64,000 bases of DNA from Clostridia bacterium (GTDB lineage Bacteria; Bacillota; Clostridia; Oscillospirales; CAG-272), in NCBI GenBank assembly GCA_017450945.1, contig JAFSSP010000026.1, forward strand, positions 1-64,000, read 5' to 3'. A model generated the notes under the pieces. The model saw only the letters and a program-made list of their open reading frames with translations. It ran no database searches and was not told the origin of the DNA. Shown piece by piece: positions 27,412 to 41,532 of the stretch (position 1 is its first letter; each line of letters begins with the position of its first letter). Made by a program: the position numbers and the translations under genes.

Positions 27412-28632
27412 ATGGACCGGCAACCGACTCAAACTTCAATGGAACAGCGCGCCCCTTTTTCGGAAAACATCGCGGCCTGGCTTTCCTTTGCGGCGCTTGC
27501 GCTGGCTTCTGTCGCGGTCGCGTTTCCCGATTTGCCCTACATTTCGCTTCCGATCGCGGCTCTGCTGGTGGCCTATGTGGTTCTAATGACCCGGCGCCCC
27601 GGCCCGATTTTGATGGCCGCGCTTTCGCTTGCCCTGCCGGGATCCTTCTTCTTTGGCGGCACGCTTTCCGCCTTTCTTCCCGGAGCCTTTTTCCTCGCTT
27701 TGTATGTTGCGGTCGCCGCTGGCGCGTCGCTGACCTTGCTCAAAAAGACGCCTGTTTTCTCCCTGCTTGCGTCCGCGCTGGCCTTTGGCCTGTCTGCTCT
27801 GGTTTCGGGCGGACTGCTTGCCAGAGCGCTCCCGGCCCTCTTTGCTCTGCCCGCCTATCTGCTGCTTGCACTGGCGCATTTCCGCAAGGAGAGAAGATCG
27901 ATCCAAGTCCTTGCGGCGCAGTCCGGATTCCTTCTGGTGGCGTTGGCGCTGACCGCCGCCTACTTCATCAAAACCTATGGCGCCTTGAACCGCGAGACGA
28001 TCCTTGGCGTGATGGACGGGTTCCGAGAGCAGTTTTTGGAAACGCTCCGGCTTTTGCGGACCGAGCTTAATGCAACATTTGCGGAAGCAGGGCTTGAGAT
28101 CCCTGCCGCCGTGCAGTCGCTTCTGGAGGACGCGACTCTTAGCAGTTTTGTGCAGACCGTCACGGTGCTGTTGCCCGGCGTTGCCGCCGCGCTTTGCGGT
28201 GTTGCCGCTTTTTTCGGGCAGTCGCTCTTTTTGACCATCCGGCAAAGGGAAGACGATGAATTTGCCAAAACCCCCGACGCGGTGCTCTTTTCCATGGGGA
28301 TTCCTTCGGCGGTGGTTTACCTCGTCTCGCTCCTGTTGACGATTTTTCTCGACACCGGCTCGCTTGCCTACGCCGTGGCCGAAAACCTTTCGATCATCCT
28401 CTTGCTCCCGTTCTGTTTTTCGGGATTCCAGCGCGTCATCGCGCTCATGTTCTTGGCTCCCAAAGGGATGCGATGGCTTTTCTTACTTTTGTTCTTCGCG
28501 CTCTCCTGCTGCCTTTCGGTCGGCGTGGTGGAGCTGCTTGCGCTTTACGCCGCTTTTGACGCCGTGTTCGCGCCGATCCGCAAAAAGGTGCTGTCCCGCA
28601 AAAACGGCGCGGACGACGGCGGAAGCGATTGA
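27412..28632 (+). CDS. DUF2232 (YybS-like) membrane protein
   Basis: A 406-aa polytopic membrane protein with about eight hydrophobic helices. It resembles the YybS/DUF2232 family that lies directly upstream of gdpP in many Bacillota. Function is unestablished; some relatives resemble ECF S components. The central non-hydrophobic segment (about 205-265: DGFREQFLETLRLLRTELNA) probably lies outside the membrane core. The start follows aaaggag. It overlaps the upstream leader of gdpP and is very likely co-transcribed with it. Confidence 0.82.
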   Translation: MDRQPTQTSMEQRAPFSENIAAWLSFAALALASVAVAFPDLPYISLPIAALLVAYVVLMTRRPGPILMAALSLALPGSFFFGGTLSAFLPGAFFLALYVAVAAGASLTLLKKTPVFSLLASALAFGLSALVSGGLLARALPALFALPAYLLLALAHFRKERRSIQVLAAQSGFLLVALALTAAYFIKTYGALNRETILGVMDGFREQFLETLRLLRTELNATFAEAGLEIPAAVQSLLEDATLSSFVQTVTVLLPGVAAALCGVAAFFGQSLFLTIRQREDDEFAKTPDAVLFSMGIPSAVVYLVSLLLTIFLDTGSLAYAVAENLSIILLLPFCFSGFQRVIALMFLAPKGMRWLFLLLFFALSCCLSVGVVELLALYAAFDAVFAPIRKKVLSRKNGADDGGSD

Positions 28633-28667
28633 CCGATTCCAAGCGATTTCCAGGAAAGGAGATCTTT

Positions 28668-30863
28668 ATGCAGAAAAGACTAAGAAAAACAACGCAGAGT
28701 GCAGACCTGAGACTGCCGCTTGTCGTGGTGGCGGTCGTTGGCCTTCTGCTATTGATTTTTTACGTGATACTGACCGTTCTGACGCTGAAGATGATGATCA
28801 TCAACTCTGTCGCATGGAAGACTCTGCTTACCTATGGCATTGTGACTGCCTGCGTTTATCTGATCATTGCCGGATATGTGCTGACCATCTATCTGCTCCG
28901 GCACAAGAGGATCACGCTTGCAAACGAGGCCGCCGAGCTCATGACGACCGAGATCGGCGATATGTTCCGCTATGTGGTGAACATTCCTTACGCCATCGCG
29001 GACGAGCAGGGTATGGTGAAGATCGTCAGCAACCGCCTGCAGGAGATTTTGCAGTTTGCCTCTCCCATTTGTAACCAACCGCTTTCCTCCTTCTGCCGCG
29101 TGCCGATCGAGGATGTTGTGACCTATGTCAAAACCGGCAAGGTAGCCGCGGACGTCGACGTTTCGACCGACGGTGTGGAGGATCGCCGCGAGCATCCCAT
29201 GTTCACGATTCTGGATGGGCGGAGATACGATCTGCGCTGTTTCGGAATGCGCTCGCACGGCAAGGATTATTATTTCATCATCTTCGACGATACCACAGAG
29301 CTGGAAGAAGCCAAGGATCGCCTGCGCACAGAGGATCCGGTGGTCGCCTATGTGGTCATCGACAACCTGCAGGAGCTCACGCAGTATGTGCGGGTCAACT
29401 ACAAGACCGCCGTCAACGAGATCGAGATCCGCTTGCGCGACTGGATCGCCGGGATGAAGGGACTCATCCGCGAGTACGAACGCGAAAAATACCTGCTGGT
29501 CTTTAACCGCCGGGCGCTGGAGGAGTGTCTGAAGGATCATTTTTCGATTCTGGATACCATTCGCAACATCCAGCTTGGCGACAACAGCTTCCCCGTGACC
29601 ATTTCGATCGGCGTCGGCGCCGTGGAGGGAAGCGTGGAGGATAAAGCAAGAGCCGCCAGCGACGCGCTGGATATCGCGCTTCAGAAGGGCGGCGACCAAG
29701 CGGCCGTCAACAACGGAAGCATCACCATTTACGGCGGTCGTGTCAACGCCATCGGCGGATCGACCACCATCACGTCAAGAGTCAATTCGGCCTACCTTTG
29801 CAAGCTCATCAGCGAAGCCGGAAACGTGCTCATCATGGGCCACAGAAATCCCGACTACGATTCGATCGGTTCCTGTGTGGGACTTGCCCGACTCGCCATT
29901 TCCGCAAGAGGCGGCGACGCTTCCAAGGTGCGTGTGGTCGTGGACCGTTCGCACGAGAATTTCCGTTCCTGCTTCGATATTCTGGGTTCATATCCCGAAT
30001 ACAGACAGCTGTTTATCAACGGAGACACCGCCAAGGCAGACGCGGTGCGGGAGGATACGCTCCTGATCCTTACCGACGTCAGCAATCCGGCCAATACCGA
30101 GTCGCCCAAGCTCTTTGAAAAGGTTTGCGCCATCAAGAGCCCGGAAGGCGAGAACGAGCGCAACACCTGTCGGGTGGTCATTGTGGATCACCACCGCCGT
30201 CCCGACCAGCTTTACACAAAGCAGCCGCTTCTGGTTTACATTCGTCCCAAGGTGCCGGCCGCAGGCGAACTGGTCAGCGAGATGATCCAGCAGAGCCCTT
30301 ACTACGACAAACTGCTCAAGGAAGAGGCCAACCTGCTTCTTGCCGGTATCATGCTGGACACCAAAAACTTTACGCTGGGCGTTACCCCGCAAACCTTCCT
30401 TGCCGCCGAGTACCTCTACTCGAGAGGTGCGAACGCCGACGTGGTCAAAGGACTCTTTGCCGAGAACGTCGAGGATCTCTACTCGATTTGCGACATCGAA
30501 AGTCACACGCGCATCTACCGGGGCAAGATCGCCATCACCTGGCAGAGTCTGGATCATTCGGCGACCGAGAACGACAGCGTCAACATGGCAAAAGCGGCAG
30601 ACCGCCTGATGAACATCAAAGGCGTGGAGGCTTCCTTTGCATTGCTCAGGCATGAGGATACGGTTTCCATTTCGGCGCGCAGCCGCAACAAGATCAACGT
30701 GGAAGTGATCATGAAGCGTCTGGGCGGCGGCGGGCATTACGATATGGCGGGCGGCGTGATGACGCACACCAATCTTGAGGAAGCCTGTGTGCGTCTCAAA
30801 GCCATTCTGGACGACTATCTTGACAACGAATATGAACAGGAAAAGGGCGCAAGGCGCGCCTGA
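28668..30863 (+). CDS. gdpP: Cyclic-di-AMP phosphodiesterase GdpP
   Basis: A 731-aa membrane-bound enzyme hydrolysing c-di-AMP to pApA, tuning osmotic and cell-wall homeostasis. Two N-terminal helices (about 15-75) precede a PAS domain (about 85-205), a degenerate GGDEF domain (about 215-340, no GGDEF motif), and DHH/DHHA1 catalytic domains. Metal-site motifs are GHRNPDYDSIGSCVGL (about 390), LTDVSNPA and VIVDHHRRP (about 507), with the DHHA1 glycine-rich GGGGHYDMAGGVM near 690. The ATG at 28668 follows aaaggagat; an earlier frame overlaps DUF2232. Confidence 0.95.
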   Translation: MQKRLRKTTQSADLRLPLVVVAVVGLLLLIFYVILTVLTLKMMIINSVAWKTLLTYGIVTACVYLIIAGYVLTIYLLRHKRITLANEAAELMTTEIGDMFRYVVNIPYAIADEQGMVKIVSNRLQEILQFASPICNQPLSSFCRVPIEDVVTYVKTGKVAADVDVSTDGVEDRREHPMFTILDGRRYDLRCFGMRSHGKDYYFIIFDDTTELEEAKDRLRTEDPVVAYVVIDNLQELTQYVRVNYKTAVNEIEIRLRDWIAGMKGLIREYEREKYLLVFNRRALEECLKDHFSILDTIRNIQLGDNSFPVTISIGVGAVEGSVEDKARAASDALDIALQKGGDQAAVNNGSITIYGGRVNAIGGSTTITSRVNSAYLCKLISEAGNVLIMGHRNPDYDSIGSCVGLARLAISARGGDASKVRVVVDRSHENFRSCFDILGSYPEYRQLFINGDTAKADAVREDTLLILTDVSNPANTESPKLFEKVCAIKSPEGENERNTCRVVIVDHHRRPDQLYTKQPLLVYIRPKVPAAGELVSEMIQQSPYYDKLLKEEANLLLAGIMLDTKNFTLGVTPQTFLAAEYLYSRGANADVVKGLFAENVEDLYSICDIESHTRIYRGKIAITWQSLDHSATENDSVNMAKAADRLMNIKGVEASFALLRHEDTVSISARSRNKINVEVIMKRLGGGGHYDMAGGVMTHTNLEEACVRLKAILDDYLDNEYEQEKGARRA

Positions 30864-30898
30864 ATCCATCATCAACCCACCGATAAGGAGAACACATT

Positions 30899-31345
30899 AT
30901 GAAAGTCATTTTACTTGCAGACGTGAAGGGACAGGGCAAAAAGAACGAAGTGATCGAGGTGTCCGACGGATACGCGCGGAATTTCCTCATTGCAAAGCGT
31001 CTGGCAAAACCGGCCGACGCAAAAGCCCTCAATGATAGGAAAATGCAGGAGGAAGCAAGACTCCACAGAATCGAAGAAGAGAAAAAAGAGGCAAAAGAGA
31101 TCGCAAAGCGCCTCGAGAGCATCCAGGTCAAGATTGCGGCTTCTTCGGGAGCCGACGGTAAGCTCTACGGCTCGGTGACGGCCAAGGATATCAGCGAGCG
31201 CCTCGAAGCCGATTTCGGAATCGCAATCGACAAAAAGAAGCTGGTGCTTCCCGACAGCATCCGCACATACGGAAAATATGAGGTGGAGGCAAAACTCTAT
31301 CCCGAGGTCAACGGCAAGGTCTATCTCCTTGTCTGCGAAAAGTGA
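30899..31345 (+). CDS. rplI: 50S ribosomal protein bL9
   Basis: A 148-aa protein of normal length with the typical N-terminal domain ([31 protein letters not shown]), a long connecting helix rich in Lys/Glu (about 40-75), and a C-terminal RNA-binding domain ([16 protein letters not shown]). Shine-Dalgarno aaggag. The gdpP-rplI-dnaB order is conserved across Bacillota. Confidence 0.98.
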   Translation: MKVILLADVKGQGKKNEVIEVSDGYARNFLIAKRLAKPADAKALNDRKMQEEARLHRIEEEKKEAKEIAKRLESIQVKIAASSGADGKLYGSVTAKDISERLEADFGIAIDKKKLVLPDSIRTYGKYEVEAKLYPEVNGKVYLLVCEK

Positions 31346-31350
31346 TCGGC

Positions 31351-32688
31351 ATGGAAGACATTGTACGGAAAATGCCCTTTTCGCCGCCTGCCGAGCAGTC
31401 GCTTCTCGGATCGCTTCTCATCGATCCCGAGGCGATCAACCAGGTGGCCGACCGCCTGACGGCCGAGGACTTTTACCTGACCGAGCATCAGCAGATCTAT
31501 CTTGCCATGCAGGAGCTTTTTCTGACCAGCCGCAACATTGACGTGGTCACGCTCATGGATATGCTTGTCACGCGCGGCGTGTACGATAAAGCCGGCGGCG
31601 AGGATTATCTCAGAACGCTTGCCGAGGCTGTTCCGGACGCCATGAACGTGCGCGACTATGCCAAGATCGTCAAGGAGAAAAGCGTTTTGCGCCAGCTCAT
31701 CGGCGCCGGAAACGAGATCTCCGAGGCCGCATACTCCGAGCAGGATTCGGTGGAGGATATCATCAACCATGCCGAAACGCTGATCTACAACGTGGCGCAG
31801 GGAAGGGATACCAAAAATTTTGTACATATTCAGGACGTTGCCACCGACGTTTACGCGCGTCTCCAGCAGCTCAACACCGATCCCGAGGCCCTGCAGGGCA
31901 CCAAAACCGGTTTTGAAGGGCTTGACCGCATCCTGACCGGTATGGGCAAGGGCGACCTGGTTCTGGTCGGCGCCCGCCCGGGTATGGGAAAAACCGCGTT
32001 TGCGCTCAACATTGCCGCCAACGTGGCAAAAAGCTCCAAAAAGACGGTTTGCATTTTTTCGCTTGAAATGTCGGCCGAACAGCTTGTGACCAGAATGTTT
32101 GCAAGCGAAGCGACCATCGATAACGGCAAACTGCGCACCGGCCAGCTCGATTCCAAAGAGTGGTCGCGCCTTGCAGGAGCCTCGGGCAGACTCTCGGGCT
32201 GCGATATTCTCATCGACGACACGCCCGGCACCTCGGTTGCCGCCATGAAGGCAAAGCTCAGACGCGTGCAGAAGAACCTCGGCCTTGTGGTCGTAGACTA
32301 CCTCGGCCTTATGGCCGGTGACCGCAAGAGCGAGAACCGCGTGCAGGAGGTCGCCGATATTTCGAGAGGCCTCAAGCTCATGGCAAAAGAATTCGGCGTG
32401 CCGGTCATCTGCTGCGCACAGCTCAACCGCGGAACCGAGTCGAGAACCGACAAAAAGCCGATGCTCTCGGATCTGCGCGATTCGGGCGCGATCGAGCAGG
32501 ATGCCGACGTGGTTATTTTCCTTTACAGGAGCGAATACTATAAGCCCGAAGATACCGCTTCCACAAGCACGGCCGAGATCATCATTGCCAAAAACCGTCA
32601 CGGCGCTACCGGCTCTGTTCACATGGGCTGGTGCGGTCAATATACCAAGTTTATCTCGATCGACAAAACGAGGGAAGACGGACAATGA
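31351..32688 (+). CDS. dnaB: Replicative DNA helicase DnaB
   Basis: A 445-aa hexameric 5'-3' helicase of the replisome. The N-terminal domain (PFSPPAEQSLLGSLLIDPEAI) is followed by a RecA-like motor with Walker A GARPGMGKTAFAL (about 208), FSLEMSAEQL, Walker B LVVVDYLGLM and the SDLRDSGAIEQDADVVIFLYR motif H4. The ATG at 31351 is chosen; a GTG at 31342 overlapping the rplI stop is possible and would add three residues. It is the partner of the DnaI-type loader at 11.2-12.1 kb. Confidence 0.97.
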   Translation: MEDIVRKMPFSPPAEQSLLGSLLIDPEAINQVADRLTAEDFYLTEHQQIYLAMQELFLTSRNIDVVTLMDMLVTRGVYDKAGGEDYLRTLAEAVPDAMNVRDYAKIVKEKSVLRQLIGAGNEISEAAYSEQDSVEDIINHAETLIYNVAQGRDTKNFVHIQDVATDVYARLQQLNTDPEALQGTKTGFEGLDRILTGMGKGDLVLVGARPGMGKTAFALNIAANVAKSSKKTVCIFSLEMSAEQLVTRMFASEATIDNGKLRTGQLDSKEWSRLAGASGRLSGCDILIDDTPGTSVAAMKAKLRRVQKNLGLVVVDYLGLMAGDRKSENRVQEVADISRGLKLMAKEFGVPVICCAQLNRGTESRTDKKPMLSDLRDSGAIEQDADVVIFLYRSEYYKPEDTASTSTAEIIIAKNRHGATGSVHMGWCGQYTKFISIDKTREDGQ

Positions 32689-34040
32689 AAACAAAAAAGT
32701 CCTTTTGCAAAAAGGACGTTCCAACCCCCTTTTCACTTTGCGGCCTTCCAAAAGACACCGGCGTGATTTTAGCCTATTCGGGCGGCGCCGATTCCACGGC
32801 GCTTTTGCACCTACTTTCGGGACAGGCAAAAGAATATGGCTTTTCTCTGACGCTGGCGCATCTCAATCATGGGATCCGCGGAGACGAAGCCGACCGGGAC
32901 GAGGCCTTCTGCCGCGAAACGGCAAAAAGCTACGGTCTTCCGATCCTTGTGGAGCGCGTCGATGTTCCGGCGCTGGCAAAAGAACACAAGCGCGGACTCG
33001 AAGAAGAGGCGCGCATGTCGCGTTACGCATTCTTTGAGGATGCGATGGAGCGGGCAAATGCGAAGATCCTTGCAACCGCGCACCACGCCGACGACAATCT
33101 GGAGACGCTGTTGTTCCGGCTTGCAAGGGGTACCAGCCTCTCGGGGCTCGGAGGAATTCAGCCGTCACGCCCGTTCGGGAGCGGATATCTGGTTCGGCCG
33201 TTGCTTTCTTTTTCAAAAGAGGAGCTTCTTGCCCTCTGCAAAGAAGAAAACCTTTCCTACGTCGAGGACAGCACCAACGCCGAGCTTTCCTATGCGCGCA
33301 ATTTGATCCGCAAAAATCTGGCCCCCGGGCTAAAACAGCTTTTTGACGATCCCGAGCACAGAGCCTACCGCACGGCCGAGTGGCTCAGAGAAGACGAGGC
33401 CTACCTTTCCTCTCTTGCGGAGGAGTCGGGGATCGATCCGACAAAAACCGGCCTGCCCTTAGAAGAGCTTTCGGCTCTTCCAAAGCCGCTGTTGCGCCGC
33501 ATTCTCGGCCGCTTTGCCGAGGCGCATACCGGCAAAAGCCCGAGCGGGGCGCACCTGGAAAGCCTTTTGACGATGGTCGAAAGAAAAACCGGAAAAGTCG
33601 AACTATCCGGCGGCAATTGGGCTGTCGCGGAAGGAAAAAAACTGAAAATTTATCCGCCCAAAGAGGAGCCGCAGGCCGATTTCCCGCCCTTCTCGGAAGG
33701 CGAGTGGATCACAAACGGGATCACAGTGCGCGTTGAGGCGGGGGCAAAACTTGCCCACAAACAAAAAAACGCCTGTGTGATCGCGATCGATCCCGCGCAT
33801 CCGCCTGTGTGGCGACTGAGACGGCCGGGCGAGACCATTCTCCTCGGCAAGCATCACAAACAGCTGAGAAAATGCTATCGCGAAGCCGGCGTCTCTCCCT
33901 ATTTCCGGGAGCGCATGCCCCTGCTTTGCGACGACGCGGGAGTCGCCTTTGCCCCCTATGTGGGACTAAGGGACGGAATGAATCAAAACGAGAAACCCCA
34001 ATACACCGTTCGGGTATCTTTGCCCGACGAGGAAATTTGA
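32685..34040 (+). CDS. tilS: tRNA(Ile)-lysidine synthase
   Basis: A 451-aa enzyme converting C34 of tRNA-Ile(CAU) to lysidine with ATP. The PP-loop is YSGGADSTALLHLL, followed by LNHGIRGDEADRDEAFC, the AHHADDNLETLLFRLARG segment and the SYVEDSTNAELSYARNLIR motif. The C-terminal domain contains WRLRRPGETILL. The ATG at 32685 overlaps the dnaB stop (ATGA); the longer start lies inside dnaB. Confidence 0.95.
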   Translation: MKTKKSFCKKDVPTPFSLCGLPKDTGVILAYSGGADSTALLHLLSGQAKEYGFSLTLAHLNHGIRGDEADRDEAFCRETAKSYGLPILVERVDVPALAKEHKRGLEEEARMSRYAFFEDAMERANAKILATAHHADDNLETLLFRLARGTSLSGLGGIQPSRPFGSGYLVRPLLSFSKEELLALCKEENLSYVEDSTNAELSYARNLIRKNLAPGLKQLFDDPEHRAYRTAEWLREDEAYLSSLAEESGIDPTKTGLPLEELSALPKPLLRRILGRFAEAHTGKSPSGAHLESLLTMVERKTGKVELSGGNWAVAEGKKLKIYPPKEEPQADFPPFSEGEWITNGITVRVEAGAKLAHKQKNACVIAIDPAHPPVWRLRRPGETILLGKHHKQLRKCYREAGVSPYFRERMPLLCDDAGVAFAPYVGLRDGMNQNEKPQYTVRVSLPDEEI

Positions 34041-34079
34041 AAGAACTTGTTTGACCCAAACAGAAAGGATTTTACCACC

Positions 34080-34637
34080 ATGCAGCAGTTACATCCGGAT
34101 GTGGAGCGCATCCTTGCCGACGAAAAACAGATCGACGAAATCACCACCCGCCTTGCCAAAACCATTACAAAGGATTATCAAAATTCGGGGCGCGATCTCG
34201 TGTTCGTCGTGATTCTCAAAGGCTCAATCTTTTTTGCCACAGACCTCATCCGGAAAGTCCCACTCGATTGCAACATCGAATTTATGAAAGTCTCCTCCTA
34301 TGGAGCCGGAACCACCACCTCGGGCTTTATCCAGGTGCATGTGGATCTGAAGCGTGACGTGAAGGACGCCGACGTGATCCTCGTTGAAGACATCATCGAT
34401 AGCGGCAGAACGCTGGAAAAACTCTCCCACCTGCTCGCCAACCGCGGCGCGCACAGCGTGAAGTGCTGTACGCTCCTCGACAAGCCCGAGCGCCGTCAGG
34501 TACCGCTCAAGGCCGATTATACCGGTATGGAGATCCCCGACGAATTTGTGGTGGGCTATGGACTCGACTATAACGAACGCTACCGCAATCTCCCCTATGT
34601 GGGGATCCTCAAGCGCTCGGTTTACGCAAGCGAATAA
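34080..34637 (+). CDS. hpt: Hypoxanthine phosphoribosyltransferase
   Basis: A 185-aa purine salvage enzyme making IMP/GMP from hypoxanthine/guanine and PRPP. Motifs are FVVILKGSIFFATDLIRKV, the PRPP loop VILVEDIIDSGRTLEKL and DEFVVGYGLDYNERYRNLPYVG. The start is the ATG at 34080 after aaaggat, not the upstream in-frame start that overlaps the tilS end region. The tilS-hpt-ftsH order is the usual one in Bacillota. Confidence 0.96.
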   Translation: MQQLHPDVERILADEKQIDEITTRLAKTITKDYQNSGRDLVFVVILKGSIFFATDLIRKVPLDCNIEFMKVSSYGAGTTTSGFIQVHVDLKRDVKDADVILVEDIIDSGRTLEKLSHLLANRGAHSVKCCTLLDKPERRQVPLKADYTGMEIPDEFVVGYGLDYNERYRNLPYVGILKRSVYASE

Positions 34638-34655
34638 AGAAACCGGAGGAACCCA

Positions 34656-36707
34656 ATGAAGAAACACAATATTATAAGAGAGATCCTCTTTTACGTCATC
34701 ATCCTTGCTGTGATCATCGTGGTCATTACCTCGATCAACGGCAACTGGAGTTCCAATAAGCCCAAGGAGATCGCCTCCTACGATAAGCTCGTGGCCTATT
34801 TTGAAAACGAGCAGGTCAAAGAGGTCGAGGTCAGCGCCAAGGGCGTTGTATCCTTAAAGCTCCAGGACGGCAGCTCCTACACCTACAAGTTGGCAAGCTT
34901 CAACCTTTTTGTAAACGATCTGGAAGAAAAGATCCTGGATCAGGTCAACCGCGGGATCATCACCTACTATCAGCCGGTTCCCGAAACCACCTATCCCGCA
35001 TGGCTTTCCTACCTGCCCTGGATCCTCATCCTCGTCGTTTTTGTGGTGATCTATTTTGTCTCCTTCCGCGCCATGAACGGCAAGGGCGGCAGATTCAATT
35101 CCTTTGGCAAGGCGCGCACCAAAACGGCTGACGCCAACGACAAGGATAAAAAGACCTTTGCCGACGTCGCGGGTGCCGACGAGGAAAAGGAAGAGCTGGT
35201 CGAGATCGTTGAATTTTTGCGCGATCCCGCCAAGTTTACCAAACTCGGCGCGCGTATTCCGCACGGCGTGCTTCTCGTAGGCCCTCCCGGTACCGGTAAA
35301 ACCCTGCTTGCAAAGGCTGTTGCAGGAGAAGCGGGCGTTCCGTTCTATTCGATCTCGGGCTCGGATTTTGTTGAAATGTACGTCGGCGTTGGCGCGTCCC
35401 GCGTGCGCGACCTGTTTGAGACTGCGCGCAAGACCCCGGCCGCCATCATCTTCATCGATGAGATCGACGCCGTCGGTCGTCACAGAGGCGCAGGCCTTGG
35501 CGGCGGACACGACGAGCGCGAGCAAACCTTAAACCAGTTGCTGGTTGAAATGGACGGCTTTGGTTCGCACGACGGCATCATCGTCATGGCCGCGACCAAC
35601 CGCCCGGATATCCTTGACCCGGCATTGCTGCGCCCCGGACGCTTTGACCGTCAGGTGACCGTCAACTATCCCGATCTCAAGGGCAGGGAAGAGATTCTCA
35701 AAGTTCACGCCAGAAAGAAGCCGATGGAGTCCACGGTCGATTTCCACAAGATCGCCCAAACCACGGTCGGCTTTACCGGCGCAGACCTCGCCAATTTGCT
35801 CAATGAGGCGGCCCTCCTTGCCGCCAAGCGCGGAAAGTCACTCATTGGCATGGAAGAGATCGAGCAGTCCTTTATGAAGACCTTGCTCGGCCCGCAGAAG
35901 AAGTCCAAGATCCGCACCGCCGACGAAAATCGCCTGACCGCTTATCACGAAGCAGGCCACGCGGTGGTTTCGCACTTCTTAAAGCATACCGACCCGGTCA
36001 AGTTTATTACCATCGTTCCGGCCGGCAGAGCGGGCGGCGTGACCGTCAGCGTGCCCGAGCAGGATGTTTCCTATGTCACCAAGGGCAGAATGATCGATGA
36101 GATCCGCATGAGCCTCGGCGGCAGAATTGCCGAAGAGCTCATCCTTGAGGATATCTCCACCGGAGCCTCCTCGGATATTCAGCAGGCCACGCAGGTCGCG
36201 CGGAACATGGTCACCCGCTACGGCATGAGCGATCGTCTCGGCACGGTTCTTTACGGCTCCGAGCATTCGGCTGACGAGGTCTTCCTCGGCCGCGATTTCA
36301 GCACCGGCCGCAACTATTCCGAAGAGACTGCCGCCGCCATCGACGAGGAAGTCAAACGCATCGTCGGCGAGTGCTATGCAAGAGCCAAGGAGATCCTCTC
36401 CGAACACCTCGATAAACTTCACTTTGTGGCAGGCTACCTGCTCAAGCACGAGAGCATGGACGGCGACCAGTTCCGCGCCGCGATGGGGGACGATGCGACC
36501 GAGGAAAAACTCGATCAGATCGCCGCCGAAAAGGCCGAACAGTCCAAGCGCGACAACGAGGCTAAGGCCGAAGAAAACCGCCGCAAGCAGGAAGAGGCAG
36601 AAAAGGCAATCGCCGAGGCCGAACAAGCCGAAAGCACCGAGGAAGCCCCTGCCGAAGAACCCGAAGAAGCGACGGAAGAAGAGAATAAGGAAGAAAAAGA
36701 AGAATAA
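34656..36707 (+). CDS. ftsH: ATP-dependent zinc metalloprotease FtsH
   Basis: A 683-aa membrane-anchored AAA+ protease for quality control of membrane and regulatory proteins. Two N-terminal transmembrane segments (about 10-28 and 112-130) bracket an external domain. Walker A is [17 protein letters not shown] (about 209), Walker [34 protein letters not shown], zinc site [13 protein letters not shown] (about 430). The C-terminal 60 residues form a Glu/Ala/Lys-rich tail. The last gene of the DUF2232-to-ftsH run, it is followed by palindromic repeats. Confidence 0.97.
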   Translation: MKKHNIIREILFYVIILAVIIVVITSINGNWSSNKPKEIASYDKLVAYFENEQVKEVEVSAKGVVSLKLQDGSSYTYKLASFNLFVNDLEEKILDQVNRGIITYYQPVPETTYPAWLSYLPWILILVVFVVIYFVSFRAMNGKGGRFNSFGKARTKTADANDKDKKTFADVAGADEEKEELVEIVEFLRDPAKFTKLGARIPHGVLLVGPPGTGKTLLAKAVAGEAGVPFYSISGSDFVEMYVGVGASRVRDLFETARKTPAAIIFIDEIDAVGRHRGAGLGGGHDEREQTLNQLLVEMDGFGSHDGIIVMAATNRPDILDPALLRPGRFDRQVTVNYPDLKGREEILKVHARKKPMESTVDFHKIAQTTVGFTGADLANLLNEAALLAAKRGKSLIGMEEIEQSFMKTLLGPQKKSKIRTADENRLTAYHEAGHAVVSHFLKHTDPVKFITIVPAGRAGGVTVSVPEQDVSYVTKGRMIDEIRMSLGGRIAEELILEDISTGASSDIQQATQVARNMVTRYGMSDRLGTVLYGSEHSADEVFLGRDFSTGRNYSEETAAAIDEEVKRIVGECYARAKEILSEHLDKLHFVAGYLLKHESMDGDQFRAAMGDDATEEKLDQIAAEKAEQSKRDNEAKAEENRRKQEEAEKAIAEAEQAESTEEAPAEEPEEATEEENKEEKEE

Positions 36708-36712
36708 AAATA

Positions 36713-36830
36713 GGCGGGGGAACCACCTTTTTGAAAAAAAGTGGTTCCCCCGTACCCCTTCCCGAAAAAACTTTTATTAATGTTTTTGAAAAGGGTGCGG
36801 GAAAAACTTTTTTCAAAAAGTTTTTCCCGC
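36713..36830. repeat. Dispersed palindromic element, copy 3
   Basis: Two hairpins. The first has arms cgggggaaccac (36715-36726) and complement (36741-36752). The second has 16-base arms gcgggaaaaacttttt at 36797-36812 and 36815-36830. A less regular stretch between them ends in ttttgaaaagggtgcggg. It follows the ftsH stop by five bases and is a likely terminator. Confidence 0.85.
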
Positions 36831-36861
36831 ATTATTTCTTGATATTTCTTTCAAAAATCCC

Positions 36862-36890
36862 TTTACTTTTTTTCTTTGATATGTTATTAT
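36862..36890 (+). promoter_or_regulatory. Promoter of nifJ
   Basis: TTTACT (36862-36867), a 17-base spacer, then TATTAT (36885-36890). The spacer is T-rich. Confidence 0.6.
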
Positions 36891-36958
36891 AAATGATGGG
36901 TAAAAATGAGCCTAAATTAAAATCAATCAATCACATATTTCAAGGAGGTCATTTACAC

Positions 36959-40615
<3,657 letters not shown>

Positions 40616-40633
40616 GAAGTATTAGAAGACTTT

Positions 40634-40792
40634 GCGGGAGGAACTTTTTGCAAAAAGTTCCTCCCGCACCCTCTTCAAAAACTCTTACCAAAAAAATTTC
40701 ACGCACGCCGGATAGCGGTGTTGAAACTTCTTCGTGAAAAATTTTTTGGAAGAGGTGCGGAGAAACCCTTTTTTCAAAAAGGGTTCCTCCGC
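40634..40792. repeat. Dispersed palindromic element, copy 4 (composite)
   Basis: Outer hairpins: gcgggaggaacttttt arms (40634-40649 and 40652-40667) and a gcggagaaaccctttttt-type hairpin at 40757-40792. Between them are B arms caaaaactcttaccaaaaa... / ...ttttttggaagaggtgcgg and a core acgcacgccggatagcggtg shared with copies 5 and 7. Confidence 0.85.
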
Positions 40793-40818
40793 ATTTTTTC
40801 ATAATTTGATAAACCCAC

Positions 40819-40847
40819 TTGATTTTCAAAAAATCATTTGGTATAAT
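40819..40847 (+). promoter_or_regulatory. Promoter of the ATPase-like/STAS pair
   Basis: TTGATT (40819-40824), a 17-base spacer, then TATAAT (40842-40847). It lies directly behind the palindromic element. Confidence 0.8.
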
Positions 40848-40907
40848 AAAGGCGAACGGAGCTGCGAAATTGCGGTTACAATTCAATTCCAAAAAAGGAG
40901 AACCACG

Positions 40908-41513
40908 ATGAAAACTGCGCCAATGATTGTTACAAGCGACGGGATCGGCATGAGCGAAGCGCTCGCCATGACCGAACAAGTCGGAAAGACCTGCGGGCTG
41001 GATCAAAAATCCAATTTGCATTTGCGTCTTCTCGGCGAGGAGCTTTTTGGAATGCTTCGCGGCATTGCCGGAAAAATCGAGGCCGAGTATTGGATCGATT
41101 ATTCCGAAAAAAATATGGAGCTTCATATGAAATCCGAGATCCAGGCGACGCCGCAGATGAAGGAGCAGTTCCTTGCCGCCTCGACCAGCGGCAAAAATGA
41201 TGCGGCCAGAGGCTTTATGGGAAAAGTCCGGGTGATGATCGCAGGATTTTTGCTTTCCGCCAAGGAAGCAATTCCAAATTCGATGGTCGGCGCCGCAGCA
41301 GTTCTTGCAGGGAGTGGCTATGACAGCCTTTCTGCCGGCGGATGGTCGATGGTGCATTACAAAGAAGAGCTGAAAAAGCACGCAAAGGACGGCCAAGCGG
41401 AGTCGGAAGCCTGGGACGAATTGGAAAAATCCATCGTTGCCAACATCGCGGACGACGTCAAGGTCAAAATTGTAGGAAAAACCGCTGAGATCGTTGTGAT
41501 CAAAGCGTTTTGA
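40908..41513 (+). CDS. Protein with possible anti-sigma-type ATPase fold, partner of STAS protein
   Basis: A 201-aa cytosolic protein. I do not recognise it firmly. The segment LHLRLLGEELFGMLRGIAGKIEAEYWIDY recalls the N-box helix of GHKL/RsbW-type ATPases, but the box asparagine (ExxxNA) is not evident; the last strand VKVKIVGKTAEIVVIKAF would fit the fold's end. The middle (about 95-165) carries an insert with two helices, the second small and Gly/Ala-rich (NSMVGAAAVLAGSGY). The STAS gene lies 19 bases downstream, and both share one promoter, which supports a partner-switch reading. The start follows aaaggag. Confidence 0.5.
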   Translation: MKTAPMIVTSDGIGMSEALAMTEQVGKTCGLDQKSNLHLRLLGEELFGMLRGIAGKIEAEYWIDYSEKNMELHMKSEIQATPQMKEQFLAASTSGKNDAARGFMGKVRVMIAGFLLSAKEAIPNSMVGAAAVLAGSGYDSLSAGGWSMVHYKEELKKHAKDGQAESEAWDELEKSIVANIADDVKVKIVGKTAEIVVIKAF

Positions 41514-41532
41514 TCGGAAAGGAGACAACAGT